A DNA stretch of 64,000 nt from Sipunculus nudus (taxonomy: Eukaryota; Annelida; Sipuncula; Golfingiida; Sipunculidae), in contig CM049317.1 of assembly GCA_026874595.1 (NCBI GenBank), forward strand, positions 72,129,618-72,193,617, given 5' to 3'. Shown here one piece after another: positions 47,802 through 60,293 of this stretch (position 1 is the stretch's first letter; every line of letters starts with the position of its first letter). The position numbers were made by a program, and so were the translations under genes. A model generated the notes under the pieces. That model was given only the letters and a program-made list of their open reading frames with translations, was not told where the DNA came from and made no database searches.

Positions 47802-49320
47802 GTAAGTGATCCCAAGTACTGATCCCTTGGAAACCCCAGAAACTTTATTTTGGGTACTTGCAACAAAACACGATAAAATTACCCATTTAACTTTAAGCTG
47901 AAAATTTTAGCTGAAAATCTGGTATTTATAACTAATTTATCATTTGATTAATGTATCTGTGCAGTATATTGTTCTATTATTATGTGTAATAATGTAGAAT
48001 GAGTGTTTCGTGTTGCGGTTACACCAGTTTTAAATGACAGCTGTTTTAATGCCACCTTTTGGCTCTAGGAGGCAACAGAATTAAGTTTATGAAACCTGTC
48101 TGGGTTTACAAAACACATGTATTTAATTTGATTGGAACGGGGGGTCATTGATTTTGGATTGTCTGTCTGTCTGTCTGTCTGTCCGTCAGTTTTTCATTTC
48201 CATGCGGTAACTTAACAAACTATTATCTGATATTATTCAAATTTTGGTCAGTGATTGCTCTCATGCATACCTTAGTTGGGATTGATTTTGGAGTGTCTGT
48301 CTGAAAATTTATGATCAGCAGCTCAAAAATAAGCAAACTATTCCCCCTAGTTCCCAATGCACAACCAAAAATTATGACATGTGGAGACATCTTCAGGGTG
48401 CAAGGAACACCAAAACAGAGCCACTATGACATGTGGAGACATCTCCAGGGTATATCGATTCCACAAAATTGCTTGTTCATCATATAGATGTGTCATGATA
48501 CTGCCCTGATATTTGTACTTAAGTGTGTATTATCACAGGTACCCTAAACACTTGGGTTTTGGGTGTTTTTGGCAGACCCCTGCACACAGAAAGAAGGTTT
48601 ATTTCAGGAAAATGATAAAAGGCAGCATGTGTGGTAATATGGCATTCAAATTATTTGTCAGTTATTTTTGCACTTGCCATTTAACATGCAGGGCATAAAT
48701 TGCAACTGTCATATCTGTAACGTACTAGCTTGACATGCAAACAGGTCCACATTAAATCTCCCTGAGGCAGGTCCATCATTATACTGCAACCTGCAGGTTG
48801 AAAGAGTTTGAGAAATGTCTCTACAGCTGGCTCACAATGTGTAAAAACTTATCAGATAATCAGTTTTCCATAATGATCGGATGAATAGCCCTAAGGTGTG
48901 CTGTGGGCAGTGATCACTGATTTCTTTATATATTGAGTTAGTCTTGTTACACCCGTGGGAACTCACTCCTGTATTAACATTTTGAGAAACCTAGTACAAT
49001 ATTTCATACTCATTTTATTGGCATAAACCTGTTTTCTGCACTACATTTATGTAAAGTTATAATAAAAATTTTATAATTGCTTACTAATAACATGTAAATG
49101 TTATAAATAATTCATGTTTAATGTTGATAAATTTTGCATTTTGTACCAGGTGTAGTCTCATGAATTTTAAATGAATAATCGCAACAGAGGGAAGCACCTT
49201 TTTCTCTGAGAAAACTTCTTTGTATTAGGTGCTGAACTACATATTTTATGTTTTGTAATATGATTTAATATAATATTTTTTATAAAAATAATATTTATTA
49301 TAATTATTATTTATTTTCAG
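47802..49320 (+). other. Amphiphysin intron 7
   Basis: AT-rich; contains a GTCT/GTCC microsatellite remnant (about 48153-48190) with flanking phrases repeated at 48140 and 48280 (GATTGATTTTGGA.TGTCTGTC) and a short direct repeat ATGACATGTGGAGACATC at about 48373 and 48427. No exon seen. Confidence 0.6.
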
Positions 49321-49396
49321 GAGAATAGAAGTAATGGCCAGATTGTATAGAAATATCTTCTCATCAGAAGCCAAGTTTCAGGAAGAATCAGCAAAA
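49321..49396 (+). CDS. Amph: Amphiphysin exon 8 (residues 203-228)
   Basis: 76 bp from ttttcag| to AAA|gtaaat, completing the split Lys codon. Encodes RIEVMARLYRNIFSSEAKFQ and then EESAK. It aligns with the BIN1 stretch that begins [20 protein letters not shown] in BAR helix 3. Confidence 0.93.
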
Positions 49397-50056
49397 GTAA
49401 ATACTTAACTTCTTATTTTAAAGATTATATAATTATAAAATCATTTTACAAATATACGCCTGAATCATGAGCCTGACTGAAAGCATTTCATTTGTTTCAG
49501 TACACTTGTGGTTAATTTTATAACTTAATGGAACAGTACTCAGTGTCATATGGTACACAACTTAGGCTTAGCATTTATAGCTTAGATTTGAGCTGTTGCA
49601 TTGTGTAGCACTTGCTTTTTTGCCAACAAATGTTGATTTCTCATCAACCTTTTGCATCTATTTTGACCCCCAGTGATCCCCTGCCCCCATATCAGAATTG
49701 TTCATTTTGATTAGTTTGCTGAATTGAGCTCAAGCTGCTTGGAAATTTCTTTAAATGGATAAAATAATATATATTGACAAAATTTCATTTTTTATGAATT
49801 TTATTGAAAACTTTAAAAGGAAAGGCTTTATGAATCCAAATGCCTGAGAAACCTTTATGGCTTATCTATAAAACATCCCACACAACCTGTAGCTTTCTAC
49901 TAAATGATGTTAATAAATATTCTTATGTTCGACTTGGTAAATGGCAGTGTATTTGGTACTTAACAAGTTTTTGAGGATGTGTTGTGCCATTAACCTGTGT
50001 ATTACAGACATGCACAGAAGCTTCTCTGATAGTGATAATAATACTATTTGCTACAG

Positions 50057-50133
50057 CTGAAGGAAACTGCCGTGAGCCTAGCAGAGGAGCTAGAGAGAGA
50101 ACGAGAGCATTATGTCACCTGCACTACTCCCAG
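50057..50133 (+). CDS. Amph: Amphiphysin exon 9 (residues 229-254, end of BAR)
   Basis: 77 bp from ctacag| to CCCAG|gtcagt, ending in phase 2. Encodes LKETAVSLAEELEREREHYV, then TCTTP. It fits the end of BAR helix 3 (LNQNLNDVLVGLEKQH in BIN1) and the change from helix to disordered linker. It lies only about 660 bp after exon 8. Confidence 0.9.
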
Positions 50134-51071
50134 GTCAGTCTCAACATCAATAGGTTAGATAGCACTCAGAAAGCACATACCTCCACCTATGCAGGGCTCA
50201 GACATATTTAAAACATGCAGAGATGTATTTGGGCAAATAGATTAGTAGACAAATAAATGGTGCCCCAGAATTTAATCAATCTACACAATAACATACTTTC
50301 TCTAACTCCTCTTTCTTTTGAATTTATGGAGAATCCATTCAGATATGATGTTGACATACAGGCGATAGAGGGTGAATTTTGCTAGATCCACATGCATATT
50401 CAATACTCACCCACCCATAATTGATTGATATAACCCAAAATTCCATTGCATCTTCCTTTGCCCAATTAAGTGTGTACTTCTTTGATTTGAAAAATTATGA
50501 ATTATATATAAAAACAGTAAGCTTGTTTGATATAAAGCTAGGGCTGTTACAGTACATTGCATAACAAGATGACACATATTTGATATTTTTTATCATTATA
50601 GGATACATGATATGATACATTTATGTAGTATCTGAGTTCAGATTCCAAATAATCTCTCTTTATTTGTTCAAGTTCCCCATGCTGCCGCAACCATACTTTA
50701 GGAATGGTGAATAATGAAACTGCCTCTTCATTGATTAGATCATATTTTGGCTAGCCATTCAGTTACAAATGATTTCTTTCTAATGACATTCCACCATCCA
50801 TGAGCATGGCTGCTTACTACTATTAAATGCTATCTATAGATGATGGTCATATCTTTAACGGATTGATCCAGGGAAATCTGACAATACCAATACAATATGT
50901 GACTTGCATTGTGATACAAGTAAATTATAACAGCTGTATATAAAGCAATGAAGCAATGACATTGTCTAATATAGCACAATGTGCAGTTAAAGTCATAAAT
51001 TAAACATGCTAAAAACAGCAAATAACATTCAGCATCCTTATATATTTATATGATGCGATGTATCATTTCAG

Positions 51072-51567
51072 AACCCCTGGCACTCATAACGGAGAGCATG
51101 TTTACGTGCAGTCCCCCGCCAGCCAGGCCTTGCCAGCCACAGGAATCTCCCTGTCTTTTAACGACAATCTGTCTGACTCTGAAACACCTGCCTCACCATC
51201 ATCTCAAAAATCAGACAGGAGTTCTCCACCAAAAACTAGCTCTGACTCTGATGATGCCAAATCCAAAAGAAAGTCAGGGTCACTTGGGAAATCTGCTCAG
51301 AGAGAGGCAGCAGAACCAGCCAATCAGGGAAAAGCAAACAGCAGGCCAGCAAGTGTGTCCTCCAATCAGAAGAGAGAAAGCAGTCCAGAGGCTGCTGAAC
51401 CCACCAATCAGGACAAAAGGAACAGTGGGGCTGTAGCCAATGGAGACGCAGATACACCAGAGGAAGAGGACAATAAATATGAACCTGTAGAGGTGGGAAG
51501 GCAGCTACGGCGGCCATTGCCTGCAGCCTTGGTGTCTGACTATGAACCTGTTTATGTTAACCGGGAG
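51072..51567 (+). CDS. Amph: Amphiphysin exon 10 (residues 254-419, disordered linker)
   Basis: 496 bp, the longest exon, from catttcag| to CGGGAG|gtgtgt; it completes the split Arg codon and ends in phase 0. The product is Ser/Pro/Glu/Asn-rich and low complexity, with a basic patch KSKRKSGS and an internal near-repeat (REAAEPANQGKANS and PEAAEPTNQDKRNS, residues about 330-374). Near its end are two YEPV motifs (KYEPVEV and DYEPVYVN). No clathrin box or DPF/FxDxF AP2 motif is visible. An internal in-frame GAG|gtggga at 51492/51493 could be an alternative donor of the same phase. Assignment as coding is secure from the long open frame and correct phases on both sides. Confidence 0.9.
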
Positions 51568-53458
51568 GTGTGTGTCTTGCTAGCACTCAGTTGACATCAC
51601 TAATTCAAAAGCATTTTCAACTTCACTGTCCTGGTTTAGAAGATTTTTGCTTTTCAGTACATAATTAATTATAGAGGGGTTAATGGAGATGGAAATTCCT
51701 TTCTCAGAATCAGAGACCAGTTTACATTTACAATAACTTTACATTATTATTCCCTGCATATTGCCCCCCTCAGTATTATTGTTGAGGTGGTCTAGCCAAA
51801 ATGATGTCTCTCAAAAGTCACTCGAAGAGCATAAGGCCATACTCGCACCATTGATGCAACTTACAAAGGGATAGATCCAGTTTGAACATGGGTGACCTTG
51901 CCACAGTATTTAAGGTCTCACAGGCATGACTGTTTGTCACGGATATTACACTCATCAGGCTTTTAAGAAATGTATCTCAAATTTTCAAACTTTCCCTGCA
52001 GGTTCTTCCATGATAGGTTGGAGATCATCCAGATCTGTTCCACAGCTCAACTTTTCATGTTTCACATTCATGTCTTTGGTGTAAAAATAATTTCATGAAT
52101 TTCTTTATATTCATTTCCTGAAGCATTTTTATCTCTTTTTTTATTCATTATTTATTCACTATAGATTTAAATAAGTAGTTTGGTGTTGGTGTAAAAGAGT
52201 TCTGTGTATCATGGATCAAATGCATGTTGATGCACATACTTTTAAGTCTCAAAGAACAATAAACTCCAAATTAGAAAATTCATTATTTCCATATAATATA
52301 TCATGATGATAAACAAATTACAAGCAATTAGTATTTTTATTAACAGTATATTAAAAAGATCAAATGTAATGTCAAGTGCATGTAGGGTGGAGAAATGTAC
52401 AAGACAAACCATGCATGCAAAATAAGGAAGTAATATCCCATTGACCTGGTCGCATGCTTTCTTTACGCAGTAGTTATATGCAGCATTCTCCTACCCTTGG
52501 CCACTGCTTGCTTTAGCAGAGTTTGTTTGGTTTCACCACCAGGTAGCTGGCATAGAGCCAAGGATATTTAGACAAACTGGTCTCTTCTTCTTTTAAGTTG
52601 AGTAAATGGTAACCATCTTGTGATTCTATTACTGTAATACAATAAACAAAGGGGCAGATGATGTTGAAAATGCTTCCGCACTTTTCAGACACTCCATTTT
52701 TCTGTGCAGTTACATTCTTGTTACCAACCTTTATATTATTTATTTCGAGACAAACTGGCATAATAAAAGTCCGGTTAATGTCAGAATTGCAGATCAGCAC
52801 ATGTAAGGTGTGAAAAACCCAGTCACATACTTAAATACCAGTAGCAGACATGTGATCTCTGAATTTGAGAACTTTTGATTTGATATAAACAGTAACCTTG
52901 AGTAATTAAGAATGCAGTTATGTCAGAATTTCTTTTCAAGTGTGGGATGTAGAATTTTGTGTCAAATTCATGTCCGAATACAGTGGACATTTCAGAAATT
53001 TATTAGATAAAATTTATTTAAGATAGGCATTTGCGAGTTAGACTTGGAGAAGGACATATATTTTTACACTTATGAAATAATTAAAATTTCCTTAACGTTA
53101 AGAACAAGCTCAAAGAAAAACACAAAGGATCATTCATATATTATATTACTTAATTGATATATTTGATTATCTTTTATCATGAATATTAATTCTGTTAATC
53201 CACTTTTTCCTTGGAGTGTCTGGTTCGTGTGTCATTACTTTTCTTTCCATAGATTGCACTCTTTACATGTATGAATTTTTTTCATGTTGATTCTAGTTTG
53301 TTTAGTTTAGCTAAAAAATGCTAATTTAACATATATGCACCAGTATATGTAGGGTCAGTACTCCTTTAGGATTTATAATTTACAGATCAGTTGCTGTAAT
53401 GCATTGACACTATATCAGATTTGCAGTTATTTGCATTTTAGTTCCTTTATGATATTTT

Positions 53459-55336
53459 TATGCCCCCGCCACAAAGTGGCCGGGGCATATAGTTTTACCC
53501 ATGTCCGTCATTCCGTCCTTCCGTCCTTCTGTCATTCCGAAATCAAACAGTTGTATGGACTTTTTTTCGCAATGACTGCAGATATTGGCCTAATTTTTGG
53601 TGTGGCCAGATAATGACCAGTTATAGATCAAGTTCTTGTTTCATCCCGGTTGACCTATTTTTGACCGTTTTACGGCTCCTAAACTTAGAAAATTTCATGA
53701 AAAATATAAATTTTTATGACAAATACACATGTACAGACTTTTTTTCGCAATGCCTGCAGATATTGGCCTGATTTTTGGTGTGTGGGCAGATAATGACCAG
53801 TTACAGATCGAGTTTGCGTTTCTTCCTGGTTGACCTACTTTTGACCATTTTACTGCTCCTGAACATAGAAAATTTCATAAAAAAATAAATTCTTATGACA
53901 AATATACATGTACGGACTTTTTTTCCTAATGCCTGCAGATATTGGCCTAATTTTTAGTGTGTGGGCAGATATTGACCAGTTACAGATCGAGTTCGCGTTT
54001 CGTCTCAGTTGACCTACTTTTGACCGTTTTACGGCTCCTGAACATAGAAAATTTCATGAAAAATAGAAATTTTCATGACAAATACGCATGTACGGACTTT
54101 TTTTCGCAATCCCTGCAGATATTGGCCTGATTTTTGGTATGTGTGCAGATAATGACCAGTTACAGATCGAGGTCGCGTTTCGTCTCAGTTGACCTTCCTT
54201 AGATTGTTTTACGGCTCCTAAACATAGAAAATTTCATGAAAAATATAAATTTTCATGACATATGTACATGTACAGCCGTTTTTAGCCCTCAGCTCCTAGG
54301 CTGATGGGCTATTGTCGTCACCCAAGCTGTCCGTCTGTCCGTCCGTCTGTCTGTCCGTCCGGCGTCTGTCCATCCCGCGCCTGTTAACTTTTACCTTGTG
54401 AGCGGGATATCTCTAAAAGGATTCACCGTTAGAATTTTATTTCATCAGTGGAGATGTATATTGATAAAATCTCAGTCAAGTTCGAAGGTGGGCTACCTTG
54501 ACCCATATTTCTACATCTTAGAGCTGATTATAGAAAAACACTCAGAAGCCTATGTCTCAGGAACCATTGTGTGGATTTTCACAAAACTTGCTATGATCAT
54601 TGGGACTGATGGTCTGTACGTGCTGCACAATTTTGGTGGCGCCACCTGCAATTTCTGATTTTTTTAATCAATTTTTATCAGATTTTTCAATTTTGGCCTT
54701 GTGAGCGGGATATCTCTAAAAGGATGCACCGTTGGAATTTTATTTCATCAGTGAAGATGTATATCAACAAAAGATTGGTCAAGTGCAAAGATGGGCGACC
54801 TTGACCTATTTTTCTTTGTTTAAGAGCTGATTATACAAAAACACTCGGAAGCTTACATCTCAGGAACCATTTGGTGGATTGTTATGAAACATGGTACATA
54901 TCTCTCCAATTTAAATTTATAACTGATTATCAGCTTTTGCTAATATTCTAGTTTTGCAATGCAATGTTTACAGATACTGGCCTAATGTTTGGTCTGTGGG
55001 CGCATAATGACCACTTACAGATCGAGTTCGCGTTTCGTCCCAGTTGACCTATTTTTGACCATATGACAGATCCTGAACATAGAAAATTTTATGAAAGACA
55101 GAAATTTTCATGAAAAATGCACATGTATGGACTTTTTTTCACAATGCCTGCAGATACTGGCCTGATTTTGGGTGTGTTGCTTGATAATGACCCGTTACAA
55201 TCGTGTTTGCATTTTGCCCTTGTTGACCTACTTTTGACCATACGACACCTCCTGAACTTAAAACATTTTACAGAATTTAACAAATGTTTCTAATTTGCCT
55301 CAGGCGGGGGCATTCGTGTCATTCCGACACATCTAG
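53459..55336 (+). mobile_element. Helentron-like non-autonomous element B (outer)
   Basis: The 5' ATGCCCCCGCC is an exact inverted match to the subterminal 3' GGCGGGGGCAT. The 5' region also forms the hairpin GCCCCCGCCAC..GTGGCCGGGGC, and the 3' end has the hairpin GTGTC attcc GACAC followed by ATCTAGT. A TTCCG/TCCG-type tract follows the 5' end. The body is a tandem array of units of about 179 bp (starts near 53560, 53739, 53918 and 54098, then 55128) with phrases TTTTTTTCGCAATGCCTGCAG, AGATAATGACCAGTTACAGA and CATAGAAAATTTCATGAAAA. One unit is split by the element at 54283-54951. Non-coding. Confidence 0.75.
54283..54951 (+). mobile_element. Helentron-like non-autonomous element C, inserted in element B
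   Basis: Starts TAGCCCTCAGCTCCTAGGCT GATGGGCT, which itself folds into a hairpin; carries (GTCC/TCCG)n at about 54329-54361; ends TCAGCTTTTGCTAATATTCTAG. Two internal copies of GTGAGCGGGATATCTCTAAA lie about 303 bp apart, and one GGTGGCGCCACCTGCA motif (about 54636) is shared with element A. Removing it restores the interrupted unit of element B, reading TACAGCCGTTTT joined to TTTGCAATGC. Confidence 0.75.
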
Positions 55337-57974
55337 TCTTATAAAAATGTTGACAAAGCTGTTAGCAAGATGATTTGACATCTCAACCTGACATTCAGTA
55401 TTGAGACATCTGGTGTGCATACACAAAACAATTCCTGATTTAAAATTTGGTTTGTTATATGTAAAGCTGTCTTTATATAGCATATTTAGGAGATACTTGC
55501 CACATGTAAGGAATCTTTGCATCATAGAAAGTGATTTGCATGCACTTTGATCAAGAACTTCAATACTGTCCCAAAGGATAGCTGTTTCTTCTTTTCCATT
55601 CACCAGCAAGCATGGTCATTTATTTTTAGCATCTTAATTTGACATATTTAACATAGTGGCATCATGGTGGAACTGAGAATTTATTTAATCTGCTGTCAGG
55701 AGGTCAAAGGTCAACAGTAACCTCAAACTTTTGGAGTCCAAAGTTCTGCTAACATTATCTGATGGCATGCCACTTATGCTTATTTTTACCTTTACTGGTG
55801 ACATAATAAAGCATCCTGTTAGTTTTACAGTCTACTATACAATGGTTATAGCATCAATACCCATAATCCTACACTGGTAGATGTATGAGTTTTCATGTCT
55901 GGATCATTCAGTTATCTTCTACTTAATATAACTATGGGTACACTAGACTAGTTTTAGCTGGTACAGGGTATGCCTAACTTAACTGTATTTTGCATGATGT
56001 AAAGTGTATTAAACCAAAGTCTCTCTGAATTTTATAAATGAAACACCAAGGCTAACTGTTATTTTCTAACCTTTTATCTGCTCACTCACTCTCTGTTGAT
56101 GTGGTACCGGTACTCATACATGCTCATGTTGAAATCTTTATAGTGACAGAAGCTTTCTTTGTGTGGGAGTTTGGTGATCTGCCCTAGTGATGCTGACCTT
56201 GACCTATTTGTAATGACCTTGACCTTTGGTCTACCAGAAGCCAGTCTTTGCTGATATAACTAACCAAATTCTGATACTATACTAACATCCCTAGAATGTT
56301 TTATTGGGAGGGGGGTTATGTTTCCTTGCATGTGTAGAATACAATGTTTCCTGATATCTTGGATAGATATTTAGGATCTTTCCCCCATACATAGGACAGT
56401 CTGGGTATTACAGATGTAGTACGTCCCGCCTTTCTTATTTGTGAAAGTGTTTTTCACATAACCACTATGTTTATTAAAATAAGATATTCCTGTTTCAGTG
56501 ATGGTGCAAAACTTTGTTTTCTAGCATGCATTGTCCAAGTTAATTAACTGCAGTGCACATGAAAGCATGGTGTTTTGACTTGCAGTGTTGGTGTTTTCAT
56601 GGAATTTTTCATGTTTTGAATCATGCCCTGACCAGACGCTCTGATATGGTGACTATTGAACTGATTTTGTATGCCTTGATTGCATGGCCTGTTATTGCAT
56701 GCATTTCCCAATATGGAGTTAATATTGTGTACTAATTGATCACCTCTCATTGCTTTAAAAGACTTTCTCTGTGGTTTTGTAATTACTATGTTACAAACTG
56801 ATGGGCCCTGCTGTATATAACTGACCAGTCACTTCTATCTGAAAGAAAACCTAAACGTGAATGACAGCAAGTGCTTTTAACACTGGATAGTGATGTACAG
56901 GTATAGGGTGTAGCTGATTTCTGATTCATCCAGAAATGTAAAATAAAACTATTTCTGCTTTGCTAGAGGGCAAGAGGGAAGGTTTGGGGTGGGGTGGGAA
57001 AGCACTCTCATGTCACTTTAATTAGGAGGTTAATCTGTGATCCAAGTCACTCAGTCTCTCAGACTTTTATTACGGTACCTCATCACATTCACTCCACCTG
57101 ATTACCATGTTCCCTTGTGGCTCATTGTTCCACTTTTTTTCATTGAAAGATAATCTCCCCTGAATAACGTAGGATATATAACTGTTGAAACATTGGCTTT
57201 CACAGCTGCAGGCCTATTATTTATGCATCATCAGAGGAAAAAATGTAAATTCTTGACATCATCTCTGAGGTTTTATGTAATGTCTTTGAGACATTAAGGT
57301 TTCTAGATAGGATGCAGCCCGCTTTATGTTATTCACATGGTATATGACACCATTATATTATATTATATGTTCAGTGGCATAAAAAACTGCAGTTCATAAA
57401 TGGATTTTTTATCCACAGCTTGTAAGGCAAATGGCACTGCAAAAACCATGAAACGCTTATCCTGCGGTCAGTTGCTTTGGGATTGAGACCAAATGCTAAT
57501 CACTTTGAAAATGAATTGTTCACATTCAAACATTTTGTTACATTTACTTAAAGGGACATAATCAGGAGCAATATTATTCCTATTCTTTAATATTGCTTTA
57601 TACAAAACCTTGCCAGCAAAACCATTCCAGCACATAGTTTCATTTCCTGGAATACGACTGTTTAACACCTTGTGATACCCCTGCGTGTTGGTTAACACAA
57701 TCTGTTTACAATAACAAGGCCGCGTGACCAGAGTCCGGAGATTAAGAGGGGCAAAATGCGGTGTTTCAGCCAGGGGGACATGTATTTCATTTTTTGAGCA
57801 AAGTCAGTCAGGGCATCTCCTGATTGGCAAGTGTTGTGGCTCCGCGCAGCACATGGCCTGATGCACTGTGTTTGAGTTTACACCTGCAATCCCGCCCGAA
57901 TCACTGTTTTAACACTTGTTTACAGGAGTAAGCAAACAGTTTCAGGGCAATATTTTGGCAGGTACAGATTAATT

Positions 57975-58039
57975 TTAAAGGGAAGAAACAATTTTTCGTG
58001 TTAACTCAACATGCTTTATAGGTGATTGGGCCCCTTTAA
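57975..58039. mobile_element. Short internally deleted TTAA MITE
   Basis: TTAAAGGG at the left and GGTGATTGGGCCCCTTTAA at the right; the right 19 bp match the end of the 18469-18926 MITE exactly, with almost all of the interior missing. Confidence 0.6.
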
Positions 58040-58072
58040 AATCTGAGAAACCTTTCTTCGGATACCTTTCTT

Positions 58073-58093
58073 GCACACACACACACACACACA
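58073..58093 (+). repeat. (CA)n microsatellite
   Basis: About ten CA dinucleotides. Confidence 0.95.
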
Positions 58094-58490
58094 GAATCGA
58101 CTGACCCTGCTTTTGCTTTCTTCAGGGTTAATATCACCTTATGGTCTCACATTGTCATGTCTCTGCTCAGGGTTTGGTGGGCGCTGGAATGCTTGTAGTA
58201 GATTTTCAAAGTGCACCAAATCACAGTATTAGTGTTTTAACAGATATACCAGTAACTTGTATAGATCAAGTTTTGCTTTATGTGTTGTACAAATCACTAA
58301 GAATAATCATATATTTTTTTGTTTTACATTTTGGTAAAAATTTGTAATTATTATGTTTTCATTATTGCAATCACCTTGCTTGTTCACAAATTGTCTTGCT
58401 TTAATATAGTTATCATTTTAATAATTACCTAGCCATTAATACTGTATTTAGTCCAGATTATATAGTTTTAGTTGATTATTTACCTGCCAG

Positions 58491-58766
58491 GAGCCAAGGC
58501 CATCCCAGTCTTCTCAACCTTCATCGTCTACTCAACCAGCTACTCAGAACGAGGAACCGAAGACGCCTAAAGAGACTACGGTATCTGAGGATGCAGCAGC
58601 AAAAGATGAGGCCAAACCACAGGAAGATGTTAAACCAGAAGATGGTGCCACAGCATCCAACGTCACACCAGAGACAAAGCGAGGGTCAGTCAGCACAGAG
58701 TCTGCGGTGTATCAGGTACCTACCTCCAACGAGCCGGTGCCGCTCCCTGAAGGTGTGCTATACCAG
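58491..58766 (+). CDS. Amph: Amphiphysin exon 11 (residues 420-511, acidic linker)
   Basis: 276 bp, phase 0 at both ends (ctgccag| and CAG|gtaagt). Starts EPRPSQSSQPSSSTQPATQ, then a Glu/Lys/Pro-rich stretch (KDEAKPQEDVKPEDG), then KRGSVSTESAVYQVPTS and ends PEGVLYQ just before the SH3 domain. There is no folded domain; EPRPSQ and similar Pro/Arg patches could be SH3 ligands. The VLYQ end directly abutting the SH3 core is typical of invertebrate amphiphysins. Confidence 0.92.
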
Positions 58767-59277
58767 GTAAGTACACATCCTGACTCAAAGTATGGATTCA
58801 CACACAGGATGATTTTTTGCTCCCCTTATCTGACTTTTTACATGGGAAAATTTTAATTAATTTCAAAGATGCCTTAAATGTGACATGGATGTGTCCAGTA
58901 TTAATTTCAACTTGTAGAGTATTGCCACGAGGTATTGATGTCCACAGAGTATTGTCACTAATAGATTATCCTTTATCATTGCCAAAGGATCTAAGGCCTC
59001 CCAAACTCCAAACCTAGACACACTAGATAGAGGAGAGATGCTTGAAACCTCATGCTGATCGTTGCTCGCGACCTAAATGAACTTGATTTGTGAAGTTTCT
59101 TCCTATTTATGTACAGCAGAAAGCAAACGGTTTAAAAAAATTAAATATTATCAGATACCTTAGTGTTTTAATTAAGGAGGAAAATCTGCACTTCATGTTT
59201 ATTTAACAGACCTGGTATGTGAATGAGTCAGTTTGTTAATAAGCTAATCAGTGGATGTTCTGAATCTCTACCTGCAG

Positions 59278-59379
59278 GTAAGGGCGACACATCCCTATGC
59301 AGGTGACGATTATGATGAGTTGACGTTTGAAAAGGGAGACATCATCAACGTCATCAAGTTTGAAGACCCAGACGAACAG
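59278..59379 (+). CDS. Amph: Amphiphysin exon 12 (residues 512-545, first half of SH3)
   Basis: 102 bp, phase 0 at both ends (cctgcag| and CAG|gtaatt). Encodes [20 protein letters not shown] and continues to the acidic EDPDEQ. The HPYAG block is the ALYDY-type ligand-binding motif and DELTF is the conserved RT-loop/strand-b signature. The acidic DPDEQ matches the NPEEQ of BIN1 in the n-Src loop, which favours Arg-containing proline ligands such as that of dynamin. Confidence 0.96.
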
Positions 59380-60293
59380 GTAATTTTTATGCATTTTGTA
59401 TGTCATTCCTGTAGATGCCTGTAGAGTTCCTATGTATCCTTGGCTTTATGGAAAAACTACGTCCTTGGAAAAACATTCCTGGGAAAGCAGTGTTATTTGA
59501 GAATGTGTCTATGAATGTGATGAAAGCATCCTGTAGAACTAATTAGGCCATAGATGAACATACAAATCAGTTTTAATGCACAGTTATTTGAGAATAACGA
59601 TCTACATAGTTAAAAACTTTTTTACCTTTCTATCATGTTAATAATTTACAGTTGTTAATACTTTACCCTCATTTGTTTCACATGTGCTTCAGTCACATAT
59701 ATCATAAATGATAGTATATTTTATGTTACACATAAATCAGTGATTGATTATATAAATAACATTAGATCTTTTAGGAATTTTCTAGGAATTCCTTTAAGAA
59801 ATATACTAGGAATATTCATTCTTGTGTACAATATCCTTTCTTTTCTCTTCAAATTGATAAGATTTTGTGCACATTAAATAATTGATATAATATTGCATAT
59901 ACTTGAAGATGTTGTTTGGCAAAATTGCAAAAATTGCACCCTCACAAAACAATGAAAAAAAAGTTAAAATTTTTTGAAATGTGCTAAACCATGTCACATG
60001 TCATCAAGTCATATTATTTGACCTCATACATTAAATAATTTATTTTAAGTGACACCATCATCATCTTTCACTCAGAACTAAGATATAAGACCAGTTTAAA
60101 TTGTGTTGTAATTAACAACCGACCAAATGTGACCGACCACAACTATATACCTTTTGTCAACAAATTAACCTACTTTTCATTTACTCTTGGCAATTTGTGA
60201 ATGTGATAGTAATTTAAAACCTATTCACTTTGTAATCTTAATAAATATATGACCTTTGTGATCTTTTTAAACTATGTGACCTTGACCTTTCAG

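Larger units (their letters stand above)
51568..58490 (+). other. Amphiphysin intron 10 (6.9 kb)
   Basis: Separates the two linker exons. It contains the nested Helentron-like elements (53459-55336), a short TTAA MITE remnant (57975-58039) and a CA repeat. The stretches 51570-53455 and 55340-57970 show no coding exon, array or element I can support. Vertebrate amphiphysins carry their clathrin/AP2-binding exons in this region of the gene, and nothing resembling them was found. Confidence 0.85.

Noticed and set aside
51236-51517. 93-codon minus-strand frame opposite exon 10
   Set aside because: Shadow of the coding exon on the other strand.
53459-54300. Gene cluster suggested by repeated similar frames
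   Set aside because: The repetition is a 179-bp non-coding tandem array with stops in all frames.
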